DNA of 64,000 bases, taken from Candidatus Poribacteria bacterium. Lineage in GTDB: Bacteria > Poribacteria > WGA-4E > JAJDTR01. The DNA lies in assembly GCA_028820655.1 (NCBI GenBank), contig JAPPIK010000045.1:1-64000 (forward strand), given 5' to 3'. Position 1 is the first letter of the stretch. Each line of letters starts with the position of its first letter. The position numbers were made by a program, and so were the translations under genes. Shown piece after piece: positions 52,734-61,244 of this stretch. Below the pieces are notes generated by a model. The model was not told the origin of the DNA and searched no databases. It saw only the letters and a program-made list of their open reading frames with translations.

Positions 52734-54134
52734 ATGCAAACTGTAAAGCTCCTTCCGTTCATTGTGCTGCTCTGCCTAAGTCTTGGGTGTGGCGGTTATA
52801 ACATGGAGGAGATTTATAAATCGTTAGAGGCGGGAAAGCCTGAAGCTGCCCTCAACTACCTAGATGAAAAATCGCCGGACAAAGAGAACCTCCCGTTCCT
52901 CTTTGAAAGAGGGCTGGTTGCACACTACGCGGATCGCTATCAGGAAAGCAACACGGCGCTCTCTCGGGCGGAATCGATTTCCGAAGACCTCTATACCCGC
53001 AGCATTTCCAAGGAAGCAGCCGCACTGGTCACCAGCGATCTCGTTCGACCCTATGCCGGTGAACGGTATGAGCGGCTCCTGAGCCACTACTATCGGATTC
53101 TCAATTACCTCTATCTGAACGACATCGAGGATGCACTGGTCGAGTGCCGACGCGCCACGCGGCTCATCCGCTACTACATAAACGAGGATGAGGATTACGA
53201 TTGTTTCGGCGCGGGGTTCTTGGCGTATCTGTCGGGGATACTCTTCGAATCTTCCGGAGAATTGAACGATGCGTTCATCTCCCTCCAGCAAGCCGAGGCA
53301 TACTATGAACGGGCGGCGTCAGAGACGGGAGTTGATTTACCGGAGAATCTCGGCATCTCGCTCGTGCGATTGGCGCGGCGACTCGGATTTCCCGAAGAGG
53401 AATCGCTTTATCTAAGGAAATATGGTGACCCGCACGTACGGACGGAAGGTTACGGCGAACTCGTACTCTTCTACGAAACCGGATTCGTGCCTCCCAAATA
53501 TGAGGAAACGCTGACGTTTCCTATCCTTAAGAGCGATTCGTTTGAGGATGACACTAGGTCTAGCTTTGCCAGAACGCTGGTGTCACGCCGGGGCAAATCC
53601 TTTTCTGAAACCAAGTTGGAATATCTTCTTCACGTCGCGATACCCGCCATTCGTTCAAATCGCCCCCGATTCACGGGTATCACGGCGGAAGCTGGGGATG
53701 TCGAAGGAAGAGGGATCCTGGTCGCGGATGTCGAAGCCATGGCAATAGAAACGCTGAAGTCTCGGGAGGGAGGCATTCTCCTACGTACAGTGGCGCGTGC
53801 GCTGTTGAAGTACCTGGCATATCGGCAGGTAACGAAGAAATCGGACGATGAGAACGGGGAGGAGGAGGTCGATCATACGAAAGAAATCCTCATGGATTTA
53901 CTGGGTCGAGCTGTGAACGTCGTGAACATTGCTACCGAGCATGCCGACACCCGTTCGTGGCAAACCTTACCGAATCAGATTTTTCTCCTACGAATGCGCT
54001 TGCCGGCGGGCACCCACACCGTCAAGCTTGAATTTTCCGACAGATTCAAACGGGGACCGGAGTTTGAGTCATTGGAGGATGTTGTCATTCGAAAAAATGA
54101 ACCGACATTCCTGAATTACCGATCATTTGAATAG
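52734..54134 (+). CDS. COG3014-like lipoprotein (partner of the LpoB-like gene)
   Basis: A 466-residue protein. Start 52734 is 8 bp after the lpoB-like gene; the longer frame upstream overlaps that gene. A lipoprotein signal ends SLGCGG. Residues 25-200 have TPR-like helices (EAGKPEAALNYLDEK, LYLNDIEDALVECRRATRLI). The centre has VEGRGILVADVEAMAIETLK and EGGILLRTVARALLKYLAYR, and the end has MRLPAGTHTVKLEFSD. This resembles, from memory, the COG3014 family often found with LpoB-like genes, and suggests a joint role in the outer part of the envelope. Function is not established. Confidence 0.75.
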   Translation: MQTVKLLPFIVLLCLSLGCGGYNMEEIYKSLEAGKPEAALNYLDEKSPDKENLPFLFERGLVAHYADRYQESNTALSRAESISEDLYTRSISKEAAALVTSDLVRPYAGERYERLLSHYYRILNYLYLNDIEDALVECRRATRLIRYYINEDEDYDCFGAGFLAYLSGILFESSGELNDAFISLQQAEAYYERAASETGVDLPENLGISLVRLARRLGFPEEESLYLRKYGDPHVRTEGYGELVLFYETGFVPPKYEETLTFPILKSDSFEDDTRSSFARTLVSRRGKSFSETKLEYLLHVAIPAIRSNRPRFTGITAEAGDVEGRGILVADVEAMAIETLKSREGGILLRTVARALLKYLAYRQVTKKSDDENGEEEVDHTKEILMDLLGRAVNVVNIATEHADTRSWQTLPNQIFLLRMRLPAGTHTVKLEFSDRFKRGPEFESLEDVVIRKNEPTFLNYRSFE

Positions 54135-54439
54135 GCGTCGTCATTCGATGTCGGACGGGATCGAACGAACAAGCTAGGGCTGCGATACAATCAGCGTAGT
54201 ATGATCTGTGAGATCAAGACCTTGTTCATGAAAAGGGGAGCTGATTCACACGAATAGTCGATTACCTACGCTATTCACCAAGTTTCTCGACTGAAGGTGC
54301 ATGGTAACCCCCGCGAACCCTATGAATGATTCGCAACACATGACACGAAGAGATGCAGAATCCACAATGTCCGGCTGCCGGCAATTCTTAAAATTATGAA
54401 ATACCCCAAGAACGAGTTCCGAAAGGAAGGTAATTGTTC
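54135..54439. other. Intergenic region, no feature seen
   Basis: 305 bp with no gene, no clear promoter and none of the dispersed repeats. A GTAGTATGAT word occurs at 54195 and again at 60344. Confidence 0.5.
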
Positions 54440-56149
54440 ATGAAGACAAGATCGTTCACCGGTAATCCCTCACAGATTTTGATCGAGCAACTCGCGGCTT
54501 CCGGGGTGAAGTACGTGTTCAACAACTCCGGGTCGGCGGAGGCTCGATTCTTTGACGCGCTGCATGAGAACCCGGACGTGCACGGCATCCTCGCGCTCCA
54601 CGAAGGGGCGGTCGCCGGCATGGCTGGCGGATATGCGCAGGCAAGCAAAGCTCCAGCCGTCATGTGCGTCCATCTCGGAGCCGGTCTGGCGCAATCCCTC
54701 GGGCAGATGATTAACGTGTGGAACGCCAGGCTGCCCGTTGTGGTCATTACGTATGCGGCGGACTCGGGCAGCGGAAACGATAGAGCCGGTTGGGGCCATC
54801 ATCTGAGCCACAATGCGGGACCGACATCCATTTCCACACCCTTCGTTAAGGCGCAGTGGGCGGTAATCAAGCCCCACGGTATTGCGCATGCCATATATCG
54901 TGCGCTCTTGGTCGCCAAGACGCCGCCGGTTGGAGCCGTGCATCTGGCGTTGTACGAAGACACACTCGTTACCGATGAAATGGAATCGACCATTGTAGAA
55001 GGCGGCCTACCGGATGTCCAAGCCGGCTATCCTTCCGACAGCGATATTGAGGAGATCGCGCGCGGTTTGAGTGACGCAGCCCATCCCGTGCTTTATATCG
55101 GAGACGGCATCTGGAAAAGCGGGGCGGAGGAGCAGCTTGTCGCCTTTGCAGAGCGTTACGGGATTCCCATCACCGGCGGGGGCAATCAGTGGATGCGCAC
55201 CGTTCCGGCGAACCACGAGTTGTATTGCCAAGATAGTGGTTCGCTGGATCCGGATTACGTCATTGCCATGGGCGTCCGCCACTCGGGTGGTTATAACCAG
55301 TTCTCCAAAGCACGGACGATTGTTGCCGTCGGTCCCGATGTCGACAATATCAAAAATCTGGAAGGTCTTGACCTGGCGGTGTTGGCGGACGAGGGACGAA
55401 CGCTTGAGAAACTCGACGAGTGTCTGAGTTCGGCGTCGGGGGATGCCGACCGGTATGCCGAGCGGCGCCGATGGGCGCTGGAGCAGGCGGCGGTGCAGCA
55501 GGAGGAACGCAAGCGGGAGATGCAGAGCGTTCCTGCACAAGAATCTCGTGTGCGTCCGTGGGTGCTCGCCGACACGCTCGACAAGAGCTTGGAGAATCGC
55601 GGCGGCGGCTTGATTTTGATGGAGCAGTTTGCGTTGATGCAATGTATCGGCGGCTTGCAGCCCGCCGGAAACAATGTGTATCTCCAACCCGCCGGCGGTT
55701 CGGAAGGTTACGGCATGGGGGCAGCCATCGGCGTAAAACTCGCTGCGCCGGATAAACCGGTGGTCGGTCTTGTCGGAGACGGTTCGGTGTATTATTCCGA
55801 TTCGGCTTTCTGGACGGCGGCTCGCCATAAGGTGCCGGTTCTTTACGTGATTCCAAACAACGGGGCATACGGGGTCGTTGCTCGCGCCTTCGGAAACGCG
55901 GGGGGCAGTATGCGGAAGACCGGCGAGTACGCGGGAGTCGTTCTGGATAATATCGATATCGTGAAAATCGCCGAAGCGTACGGAGTGGACGGTATGCACG
56001 TGCAAGAGGAGTCCGAACTTGGCGACGCCATGGAGCAAGGATTAGATGTAGTTGAAGGCGAAGGTCGTCCGTACATCCTGGACGTGCATCTACCTGTCGG
56101 TCTTCCGCAAGGCGGCCGTCCGGCAACACCGTACCACTTCCCGGAGTAG
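54440..56149 (+). CDS. Thiamin diphosphate-dependent enzyme, acetolactate synthase/benzoylformate decarboxylase-like
   Basis: A 569-residue ThDP enzyme. Start 54440 has AAGGAAGG nine bases before it. Domain order: N-terminal PYR domain (ILIEQLAASGVKYVFNNSGS, then ILALHEGAVAGMAGGYAQAS with the catalytic Glu in H-E), central domain (HPVLYIGDGIWKSGAEEQLV) and C-terminal PP domain with the ThDP motif GLVGDGSVYYSDSAFWTAAR and VLYVIPNNGAYGVVARAFGN. No FAD-linked block is obvious, and the catalytic residues fit decarboxylases and lyases of this superfamily. Reaction unknown. It stands alone between the COG3014-like gene and a coiled-coil gene. Confidence 0.88.
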   Translation: MKTRSFTGNPSQILIEQLAASGVKYVFNNSGSAEARFFDALHENPDVHGILALHEGAVAGMAGGYAQASKAPAVMCVHLGAGLAQSLGQMINVWNARLPVVVITYAADSGSGNDRAGWGHHLSHNAGPTSISTPFVKAQWAVIKPHGIAHAIYRALLVAKTPPVGAVHLALYEDTLVTDEMESTIVEGGLPDVQAGYPSDSDIEEIARGLSDAAHPVLYIGDGIWKSGAEEQLVAFAERYGIPITGGGNQWMRTVPANHELYCQDSGSLDPDYVIAMGVRHSGGYNQFSKARTIVAVGPDVDNIKNLEGLDLAVLADEGRTLEKLDECLSSASGDADRYAERRRWALEQAAVQQEERKREMQSVPAQESRVRPWVLADTLDKSLENRGGGLILMEQFALMQCIGGLQPAGNNVYLQPAGGSEGYGMGAAIGVKLAAPDKPVVGLVGDGSVYYSDSAFWTAARHKVPVLYVIPNNGAYGVVARAFGNAGGSMRKTGEYAGVVLDNIDIVKIAEAYGVDGMHVQEESELGDAMEQGLDVVEGEGRPYILDVHLPVGLPQGGRPATPYHFPE

Positions 56150-56168
56150 AATAGCGCTGTTCATTCGA

Positions 56169-56211
56169 GTTGCTACCTATGTCTACGCTCTGTTCGAATT
56201 AGGGTAGCAAC
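56169..56211. terminator. Hairpin after the ThDP enzyme gene
   Basis: GTTGCTACC (56169-56177) and GGTAGCAAC (56203-56211), a 9-bp perfect stem with a 25-nt loop, 20 bp after the stop. There is no T run. Confidence 0.45.
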
Positions 56212-56375
56212 TTGGATTATCGTTGACTTGTGCGGAGGAAAAGAGGGCCGGACCTGGAATTATAAAAGTTGGCGGACATGTCGGGTGCATCACGCGAATT
56301 GGGAACGATGTGAGTTGAAAATCCGTGTTTGGGGTGGTATAGTTCATAGTCGCTCAAATTCAAAGAAGAATTGCG

Positions 56376-56858
56376 ATGGATGAATGGATTAGAATTGTCT
56401 TGCCGATGGCCGGAACATTTGTCGCGATTGCTGCGCTGTGGTGGAAACTTACTAGCAGCGTGGCGACAAAAAATGACATATCAAGTTTGAAGTCTGACCT
56501 GAAAGACGATATTGCAGATTTGAAGGCTGATATGAACCGGGCGGATGACAGCCTTCAGAAACAAATCAACCATGCGGTTGATTTGACGCTTAGTGTGACT
56601 CAGGAGATCAGAGAGGATATGCGTCAAATGCGCTCGGAGTTCCTAAAACTTGGTGAGAAAATGGACGCGGGATTTACTCGGCTTGACAACAAGATAGATT
56701 CTGGCCTAACCCGACTTGATGACAAGATGGAAGCCAATTCTCAGGCGTCCCATGCAGAGACCATGAAACTTTCAGAAAAAATAGACAACGTGGCGAATGA
56801 TCTCCGCGCAGAAATTAGAGAACGGAAAAATGACAAGACCGACAGTGTCGATAGTTAA
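56376..56858 (+). CDS. Small membrane-anchored coiled-coil protein
   Basis: A 160-residue protein of unknown function. Residues 7-24 (VLPMAGTFVAIAALWWKL) are one membrane segment. The rest is a heptad coiled coil: SLKSDLKDDIADLKADMNRA, EIREDMRQMRSEFLKLGEKM and two near repeats of DAGFTRLDNKIDSGLTRLDD. The G-F-T-R-L-D-x-K-I unit is 11 residues, as in the protein at 32615. The C-terminal ERKNDKTDSVDS is charged. The start has AAAGAAG at a poor distance. It lies upstream of the SDR gene by 110 bp. Confidence 0.7.
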   Translation: MDEWIRIVLPMAGTFVAIAALWWKLTSSVATKNDISSLKSDLKDDIADLKADMNRADDSLQKQINHAVDLTLSVTQEIREDMRQMRSEFLKLGEKMDAGFTRLDNKIDSGLTRLDDKMEANSQASHAETMKLSEKIDNVANDLRAEIRERKNDKTDSVDS

Positions 56859-56968
56859 AACGAAATTTCGCATTCGCGCGTAATTCGCGTGAGAGCAAAG
56901 ATCTCAATTAAGTATCGTTGGAAGCATCGCATCTCAGCCGTTTCCAAACCGGTTATGATAAGGAAATC

Positions 56969-57775
56969 ATGGAACAGAAGGGGACGAGGTTGGCAGGAAA
57001 AGTCGCGATCGTAACGGGCGCAGGCACCGTCACCGATCTCGCCGGAACAGGCCAAGCCATGGCTATCCTGTTCGCGAGGCACGGAGCGAAGGTGATTGTG
57101 GCAGACATGTCGGAGGAGAACGCACAAAGAACGCTTGACACGATCAAGGCTGAGGGAGGCACGGCGTCGCTGTTCACGGTAGACGTAACCAAGAACGCGG
57201 AATGCAAGGCGATGGTGGACGCGGCGGTTGAACGCTACGGGGGGTTGGACATTCTAATCAATAACGTAGGGATTGGCCGCGGCGGGACAGTGGTCGAAGT
57301 CTCCGAAGAGGAGTGGGATCTCGTGCTGAACGTCAATCTCAAGAGCATGATGCTAACCAGCAAGCACGCTATTCCGACCATGATCGAGGGAGGTGGCGGC
57401 GTAATTATAAACCTGTCCTCAATCAACGGACTGCGCGCGGGTTGGATATCCGATGTACACTACAGCGCGTCGAAAGGCGGTGTCGTTGCCATGACGAAGA
57501 ACATGGCGGTGCATCACGGTCGGGAAAACATCCGCGTCAATGCCATTGCCCCCGGACACCTTTACGCATCACTTGTCAGCAAGATTTCCGATGAGCAGCG
57601 AGAGATGCGCCGCCGCGCGGGCCCATTGGGGACGGAGGGCACAGCTTGGGATGTCGCTTGGGCCGCGCTGTTCTTGGCGAGCGACGAAGCACGTTGGATT
57701 TCAGGTGTCGTATTGCCGGTTGATGCCGGGCTCATTGCGGCAACGCCGCTTGCAATGCTCCCCCATTTGCAATAG
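56969..57775 (+). CDS. Short-chain dehydrogenase/reductase
   Basis: A 268-residue NAD(P)-dependent oxidoreductase. Start 56969 has AAGGA four bases before it, a short distance; the upstream extension has no homology. The nucleotide site reads GKVAIVTGAGTVTDLAGTGQ, longer than the usual T-G-x-x-x-G-x-G by about four residues. Then VIVADMSEENAQRTLD, GGLDILINNVGIGRGGTVVE (the N-N-x-G strand), VIINLSSINGLRAG, and the catalytic Y-x-x-x-K in HYSASKGG. The C-terminus (ARWISGVVLPVDAGLIA) is typical. Substrate unknown. On its 3' side lies a remnant of the oxygenase gene. Confidence 0.92.
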   Translation: MEQKGTRLAGKVAIVTGAGTVTDLAGTGQAMAILFARHGAKVIVADMSEENAQRTLDTIKAEGGTASLFTVDVTKNAECKAMVDAAVERYGGLDILINNVGIGRGGTVVEVSEEEWDLVLNVNLKSMMLTSKHAIPTMIEGGGGVIINLSSINGLRAGWISDVHYSASKGGVVAMTKNMAVHHGRENIRVNAIAPGHLYASLVSKISDEQREMRRRAGPLGTEGTAWDVAWAALFLASDEARWISGVVLPVDAGLIAATPLAMLPHLQ

Positions 57776-57859
57776 AAGTTTTTCCGTTGGCGCAATATTC
57801 CATCCGCGTGCCGATACGGCCCACAATCTTTCCGTCGCGCCGTTACGTCTGGGTCCGGT

Positions 57860-58099
57860 TTAGAGCAGTTCCATCTTGGCGGCGGGGTCCGGATTGGGTG
57901 CCATGTCCCAGAACGCGATGGATAGCGTGTACGCCGTTTCATCGTATGCGTCCACCCAATGGGGTGCATGCCAAGGACTCCATAACGCCTGCCCCGGGTT
58001 CAACTCAAAACTGAGAATATCCGATTCTTTTATGCTGCGATAGCATTTCCTGCCGAAAAACTGTGGAACGGGTACACTCTTCAGATCGCAGTAATGGTT
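57860..58099 (-). pseudogene. Truncated copy of the JmjC-like oxygenase 3' end
   Basis: An 80-codon frame that begins mid-gene and ends with its own stop (TAA at 57860-57862). It reads NHYCDLKSVPVPQFFGRKCY, then RSIKESDILSFELNPGQALW and so on to DPAAKMELL. Bases 57864-58024 are identical to 60484-60644 of the intact gene. Beyond 58024 the copy is diverged, lacks 23 codons of the intact gene, and has HYCD where the intact gene has the metal motif YHCD. It has no start, so it is not functional. Together with the intact gene it brackets the HD/YwgA module in direct orientation. Confidence 0.85.
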
Positions 58100-58144
58100 A
58101 GCGACGGAAACAAAAATCCGTTTTTAAATCCTGCCAAAACCACT

Positions 58145-58174
58145 TTGACATACTTAACATACGTATGGTATAAT
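58145..58174 (+). promoter_or_regulatory. Consensus sigma-70 promoter of the HD/YwgA module
   Basis: TTGACA (58145-58150), 18-nt spacer, TATAAT (58169-58174). Both hexamers are perfect. The predicted start near 58181 is only about six bases before the ATG at 58187, so the message is nearly leaderless. Confidence 0.8.
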
Positions 58175-58186
58175 TTGGCTGCTTCG

Positions 58187-59539
58187 ATGAACAAGCGTCC
58201 GTATGAGATTCGAGACCCAATACACGGTCTCATCGAACTCTCACAGAAAGAACTAGATATAATCAACACTAAGGCTTTTCAAAGGCTTCGCCGGATTCGC
58301 CAATTGGCAATGGCGTTTCTAGTATATCCCGGCACCTTACATACCCGATTCGACCATTCTATCGGTGTAATGCACATTGCCGGACGAATCTGCGAACAGC
58401 TTAAGTCTTCCGCTGGAATAGAAACTAAAGAATGCGATGGTATTAGGCTTGCTGCCTTGCTTCACGATATCGGCCATGGGCCGTTCAGCCACGTTTCCGA
58501 ATACCTTCTGGATCTGTATGCACCGAATCAAGCAAGTGAAAACTCCGACCGAGAGAAAATCCACGAGCGTGTTACAGTTGACATCGTCAAGAGCGAATCG
58601 GAAATCAAAGAAGTCCTCAGTTCTGAGGAACGTAAATTTATCATTGATATGATTGTCGGAAAACCAACGCGGGATTTCAAGCGCGACATCATTTCTAGTG
58701 ATTTGGATGCAGACAAAATGGATTATCTACTTCGGGATTCGTACTTCGCAGGCGTCAAATATGGGACTTATGACTTAGATAAAATCGTTGAATCATGTCG
58801 TGTACATTTTGAAGAAGACGAATCATACCTTGCAATTAGCGACGAGGGGAATCACGCGCTTGAGCAACTTCTGCTGGCGAAACACCATATGACACAACAG
58901 GTATATCGTCATCGCGTTAGGTCGATTTCTGATGCGATGATTGTTCGTGGCATTGAGCTTGCGATTAACCAGGGGAACCAGGAACTACAGAAACTTTACC
59001 AATACAGAGAGAATTCCAACTTTATAGATAACTACATTGAATATCATGATGAACGGTTGATTGACATCCTTATGCGATGCGATCAGGAAAAGGGCCGTAG
59101 GATTTTCGAACGGCTTTATCGGCGGCAATTATTCAAGATGATTGGCGAACTGCCTCTAAAGCGTGTAGACAGCGCGCCAGCAAAAAGACGGCTCCTCCAA
59201 ATGCACCAAAGTCAGAGGCGACAATGGGAAGAGGGCATTGCGAGGCATCTCAGGATCGATCCAGACGAAGTAATAGTCAACAAGCTCCAGACAGGAAATC
59301 CCAACTATGGAAGTCGAAGCTATAGCATTAATCCAGAAGCTGTGATGATTTATGATGAGGCGCAAAGTGGCTTAAGGAGTCTTAGTCGTTACGGATCTGA
59401 ATTGGTGTTGGTCCGTCCTCCTACCGATGAAGCTGACTTGGAAACCGTTCAAGTTTGTGCACCTCAAGACGAGCGGAATAGTCAACAATTCCTATTGCAA
59501 CTTCAAGAGAAAGTTCAAGAGATTCTGTTATCCTCCTGA
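58187..59539 (+). CDS. HD-domain phosphohydrolase (SAMHD1/YwfO-like, probable dNTPase)
   Basis: A 450-residue HD hydrolase. Start 58187 (MNKRPYEIRDPIHGLIELSQ) is the family start and follows a perfect promoter; the earlier ATG at 58094 lies before the promoter. The metal site is H57 (TRFDHSIG), H93 and D94 (ALLHDIGHGPFSHVSEYLLD) and D176 (SSDLDADKMDYLLRDSYFAG), the set of SAMHD1 and of Bacillus YwfO. It has the R-x-x-x-I-x-Q-L motif of the substrate region (FQRLRRIRQLAMAFLVYPGT). By family it would remove triphosphate from dNTPs or act on other nucleotides. The next gene is YwgA-like, as beside ywfO in Bacillus subtilis. Confidence 0.88.
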   Translation: MNKRPYEIRDPIHGLIELSQKELDIINTKAFQRLRRIRQLAMAFLVYPGTLHTRFDHSIGVMHIAGRICEQLKSSAGIETKECDGIRLAALLHDIGHGPFSHVSEYLLDLYAPNQASENSDREKIHERVTVDIVKSESEIKEVLSSEERKFIIDMIVGKPTRDFKRDIISSDLDADKMDYLLRDSYFAGVKYGTYDLDKIVESCRVHFEEDESYLAISDEGNHALEQLLLAKHHMTQQVYRHRVRSISDAMIVRGIELAINQGNQELQKLYQYRENSNFIDNYIEYHDERLIDILMRCDQEKGRRIFERLYRRQLFKMIGELPLKRVDSAPAKRRLLQMHQSQRRQWEEGIARHLRIDPDEVIVNKLQTGNPNYGSRSYSINPEAVMIYDEAQSGLRSLSRYGSELVLVRPPTDEADLETVQVCAPQDERNSQQFLLQLQEKVQEILLSS

Positions 59540-59582
59540 CACGGGAAATTGGAGAAGAGTATCCCAAATGAAAGGAAATCGT

Positions 59583-60155
59583 ATGCACGTTCAAGACCTG
59601 ATTTTGCTTGTAATTGGAAATGAGAAGCAGAAAAGGCTACGAGGGCGAACCACGCTTCAAAAGAAGCTTTATTTCCTCTCAGTATTGAATGAAACCAACC
59701 TCGGTTTTCGGCCACACTACTATGGACCTTATAGTAGTGAAGTTGCGGAAAATCTTGATATTCTCGTAAGCACTGGTTTCCTCAAGGAGGTAACAGAGAC
59801 TTTTGTTTCGGATGCTTCAACAATCTCAAAAGACCAAAATATCTTTGGAGAAATCCGCCGTCATACTTATTCCATGACGCCTGATGGAAATACCGTAATG
59901 AAAGAAATAGAACGGGAAGACGGATACCCTGATTGGGTGCAATCTCTTAATCTCCTAAATGGAAAACTGTCGAACAATTATTTCAACACCCTTTCAATCG
60001 CAGCGAAAGTCCATTACATAGTCAATCAGCAAGGAAGTGCCACACGTGGGCAGATCCGAGAAATCGCGGAACGGTATGGCTGGAATATTAAACATACACA
60101 GATCGAAAAAGTTCGTTTGTTGCTAGAAAATCTTTCCCTAGTGTCCGTAGAATAG
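59583..60155 (+). CDS. YwgA-like protein, partner of the HD hydrolase
   Basis: A 190-residue protein. Start 59583 has AAAGGA six bases upstream; the longer frame overlaps the HD gene. The protein begins MHVQDLILLVIGNEKQKRLR, then GRTTLQKKLYFLSVLNETNL and FRPHYYGPYSSEVAENLDIL, a winged-helix-like start seen in the YwgA family (G-R-T-x-L-Q-K-x-x-Y-F, Y-G-P-Y-S). The C-terminal half is helical (GQIREIAERYGWNIKHTQIE). The family is linked to HD hydrolases in Bacillus but its role is not known; the Y-G-P-Y-S motif also occurs in SocA/Panacea antitoxin-like proteins. It starts 44 bp after the HD stop, so the two are cotranscribed. Confidence 0.75.
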   Translation: MHVQDLILLVIGNEKQKRLRGRTTLQKKLYFLSVLNETNLGFRPHYYGPYSSEVAENLDILVSTGFLKEVTETFVSDASTISKDQNIFGEIRRHTYSMTPDGNTVMKEIEREDGYPDWVQSLNLLNGKLSNNYFNTLSIAAKVHYIVNQQGSATRGQIREIAERYGWNIKHTQIEKVRLLLENLSLVSVE

Positions 60156-60479
60156 TATGAGTTCTATCTTGATTTAAAGATTGAGATTGGTTTAAAAGCC
60201 ACCTATGCTTCTGCAGAAGCTTCTTCAACTAGGCTCTCAAAACATAGGTCACCATTGAATCACTTGGGATCCGGCTCATTTTCGCCCCTATAACCTGTGA
60301 ATGGGGTCGACATATCAATCTAGCGAGTACAATTTATATCGTAGTATGATAGAAAATCCCTATGAGCCATTTGGTCTCTTCACCGAAAGTGTTTTCAATC
60401 CTCGGGAGCAGTGTAGCAGGTAACTATCTTGTCAACTAATCCGGATTTACGGCAATACTAGGTGCCGTCCTAATTGCGC
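60156..60479. other. Intergenic region with a 14-bp palindrome
   Basis: No gene. A perfect palindrome GCTTCTGCAGAAGC lies at 60207-60220, flanked by ACCTATG (60201) and CATAGGT (60243), which can pair. This may end the HD/YwgA transcript. The right boundary of the duplicated unit is at 60480. Confidence 0.55.
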
Positions 60480-61214
60480 CTAAAGCAGTTCCATCTTGGC
60501 GGCGGGGTCCGGATTGGGTGCCATGTCCCAGAACGCGATGGATAGCGTGTACGCCGTTTCATCGTATGCGTCCACCCAATGGGGTGCATGCCAAGGACTC
60601 CATAACGCCTGCCCCGGGTTCAACTCAAAACTGAGAATATCCGAGTCTTTCAGGTCGGCTGGCTTTACCTCCTCCCCATCTGCCTCTTGTAGGTCGAGCG
60701 GGCACCACTTCTCCGGTTCTTTCAGGCTGTGGTAGCATTTTCTGCCAAAAAGCTGTACGACGAGTACACCCGTCGGATCGCAGTGGTAGTTGGTTGAGCA
60801 GTTCGGACCGCTGAAGAAAAGAATTGGGAGAACCTTTTGCCACGACAGCCCCTGATCCTTCCAGAGGCTAGTGACCGGCAGATAGATCTGCTCTATAACT
60901 TCCGCCAACGCGCCGCATTTTTCGCGCATAGAACCCAGTTGGAAAACGGTGATATGGATCGGCGCTTTTATCGCTTCTTCCAACGGCAGCGCTTGAAAAT
61001 CGACTTCCGGCGTTTTGAGCGTGGCGGAGAATCGGTCGGCGCGCTCGCCTTGTCCGATACGCGCTTGAGGATGTGTCCGCGCCTCTTCCGTCACTTGTAG
61101 CAAATCCGTTTCAGGTACGGCGAAGGGAAACACCTCGCCCCCCACACGATGCGCTACAAGTTTGGGTATCGCCTCACGAAACTCAGAGAAGTTTGTGATT
61201 GGTTGTGTCTCCAT
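60480..61214 (-). CDS. JmjC/cupin-like 2-oxoglutarate-dependent oxygenase
   Basis: A 244-residue protein with the double-stranded beta-helix of cupin_8/JmjC proteins. The iron motif is H144-x-D146 in STNYHCDPTGVLVVQLFGRK and the distal H212 in WHAPHWVDAYDETAYTLSIA. SDILSFELNPGQALWSPWHA is the strand before the distal His. The N-terminal half (residues 1-120) holds substrate-side helices. Such proteins hydroxylate protein side chains or small molecules; the substrate is unknown. No ribosome site is clear. Its 3' end is duplicated at 57860-58099. Confidence 0.85.
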   Translation of the reverse strand: METQPITNFSEFREAIPKLVAHRVGGEVFPFAVPETDLLQVTEEARTHPQARIGQGERADRFSATLKTPEVDFQALPLEEAIKAPIHITVFQLGSMREKCGALAEVIEQIYLPVTSLWKDQGLSWQKVLPILFFSGPNCSTNYHCDPTGVLVVQLFGRKCYHSLKEPEKWCPLDLQEADGEEVKPADLKDSDILSFELNPGQALWSPWHAPHWVDAYDETAYTLSIAFWDMAPNPDPAAKMELL

Positions 61215-61244
61215 GTTCGGTGCTCCCGATACATTGATGGCGTT

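Noticed and set aside
55007-56038. 343-codon minus-strand frame opposite the ThDP enzyme
   Set aside because: Shadow frame of a certain gene.
58094-58186. Longer N-terminus for the HD gene
   Set aside because: It lies upstream of and across a perfect promoter and has no homology.
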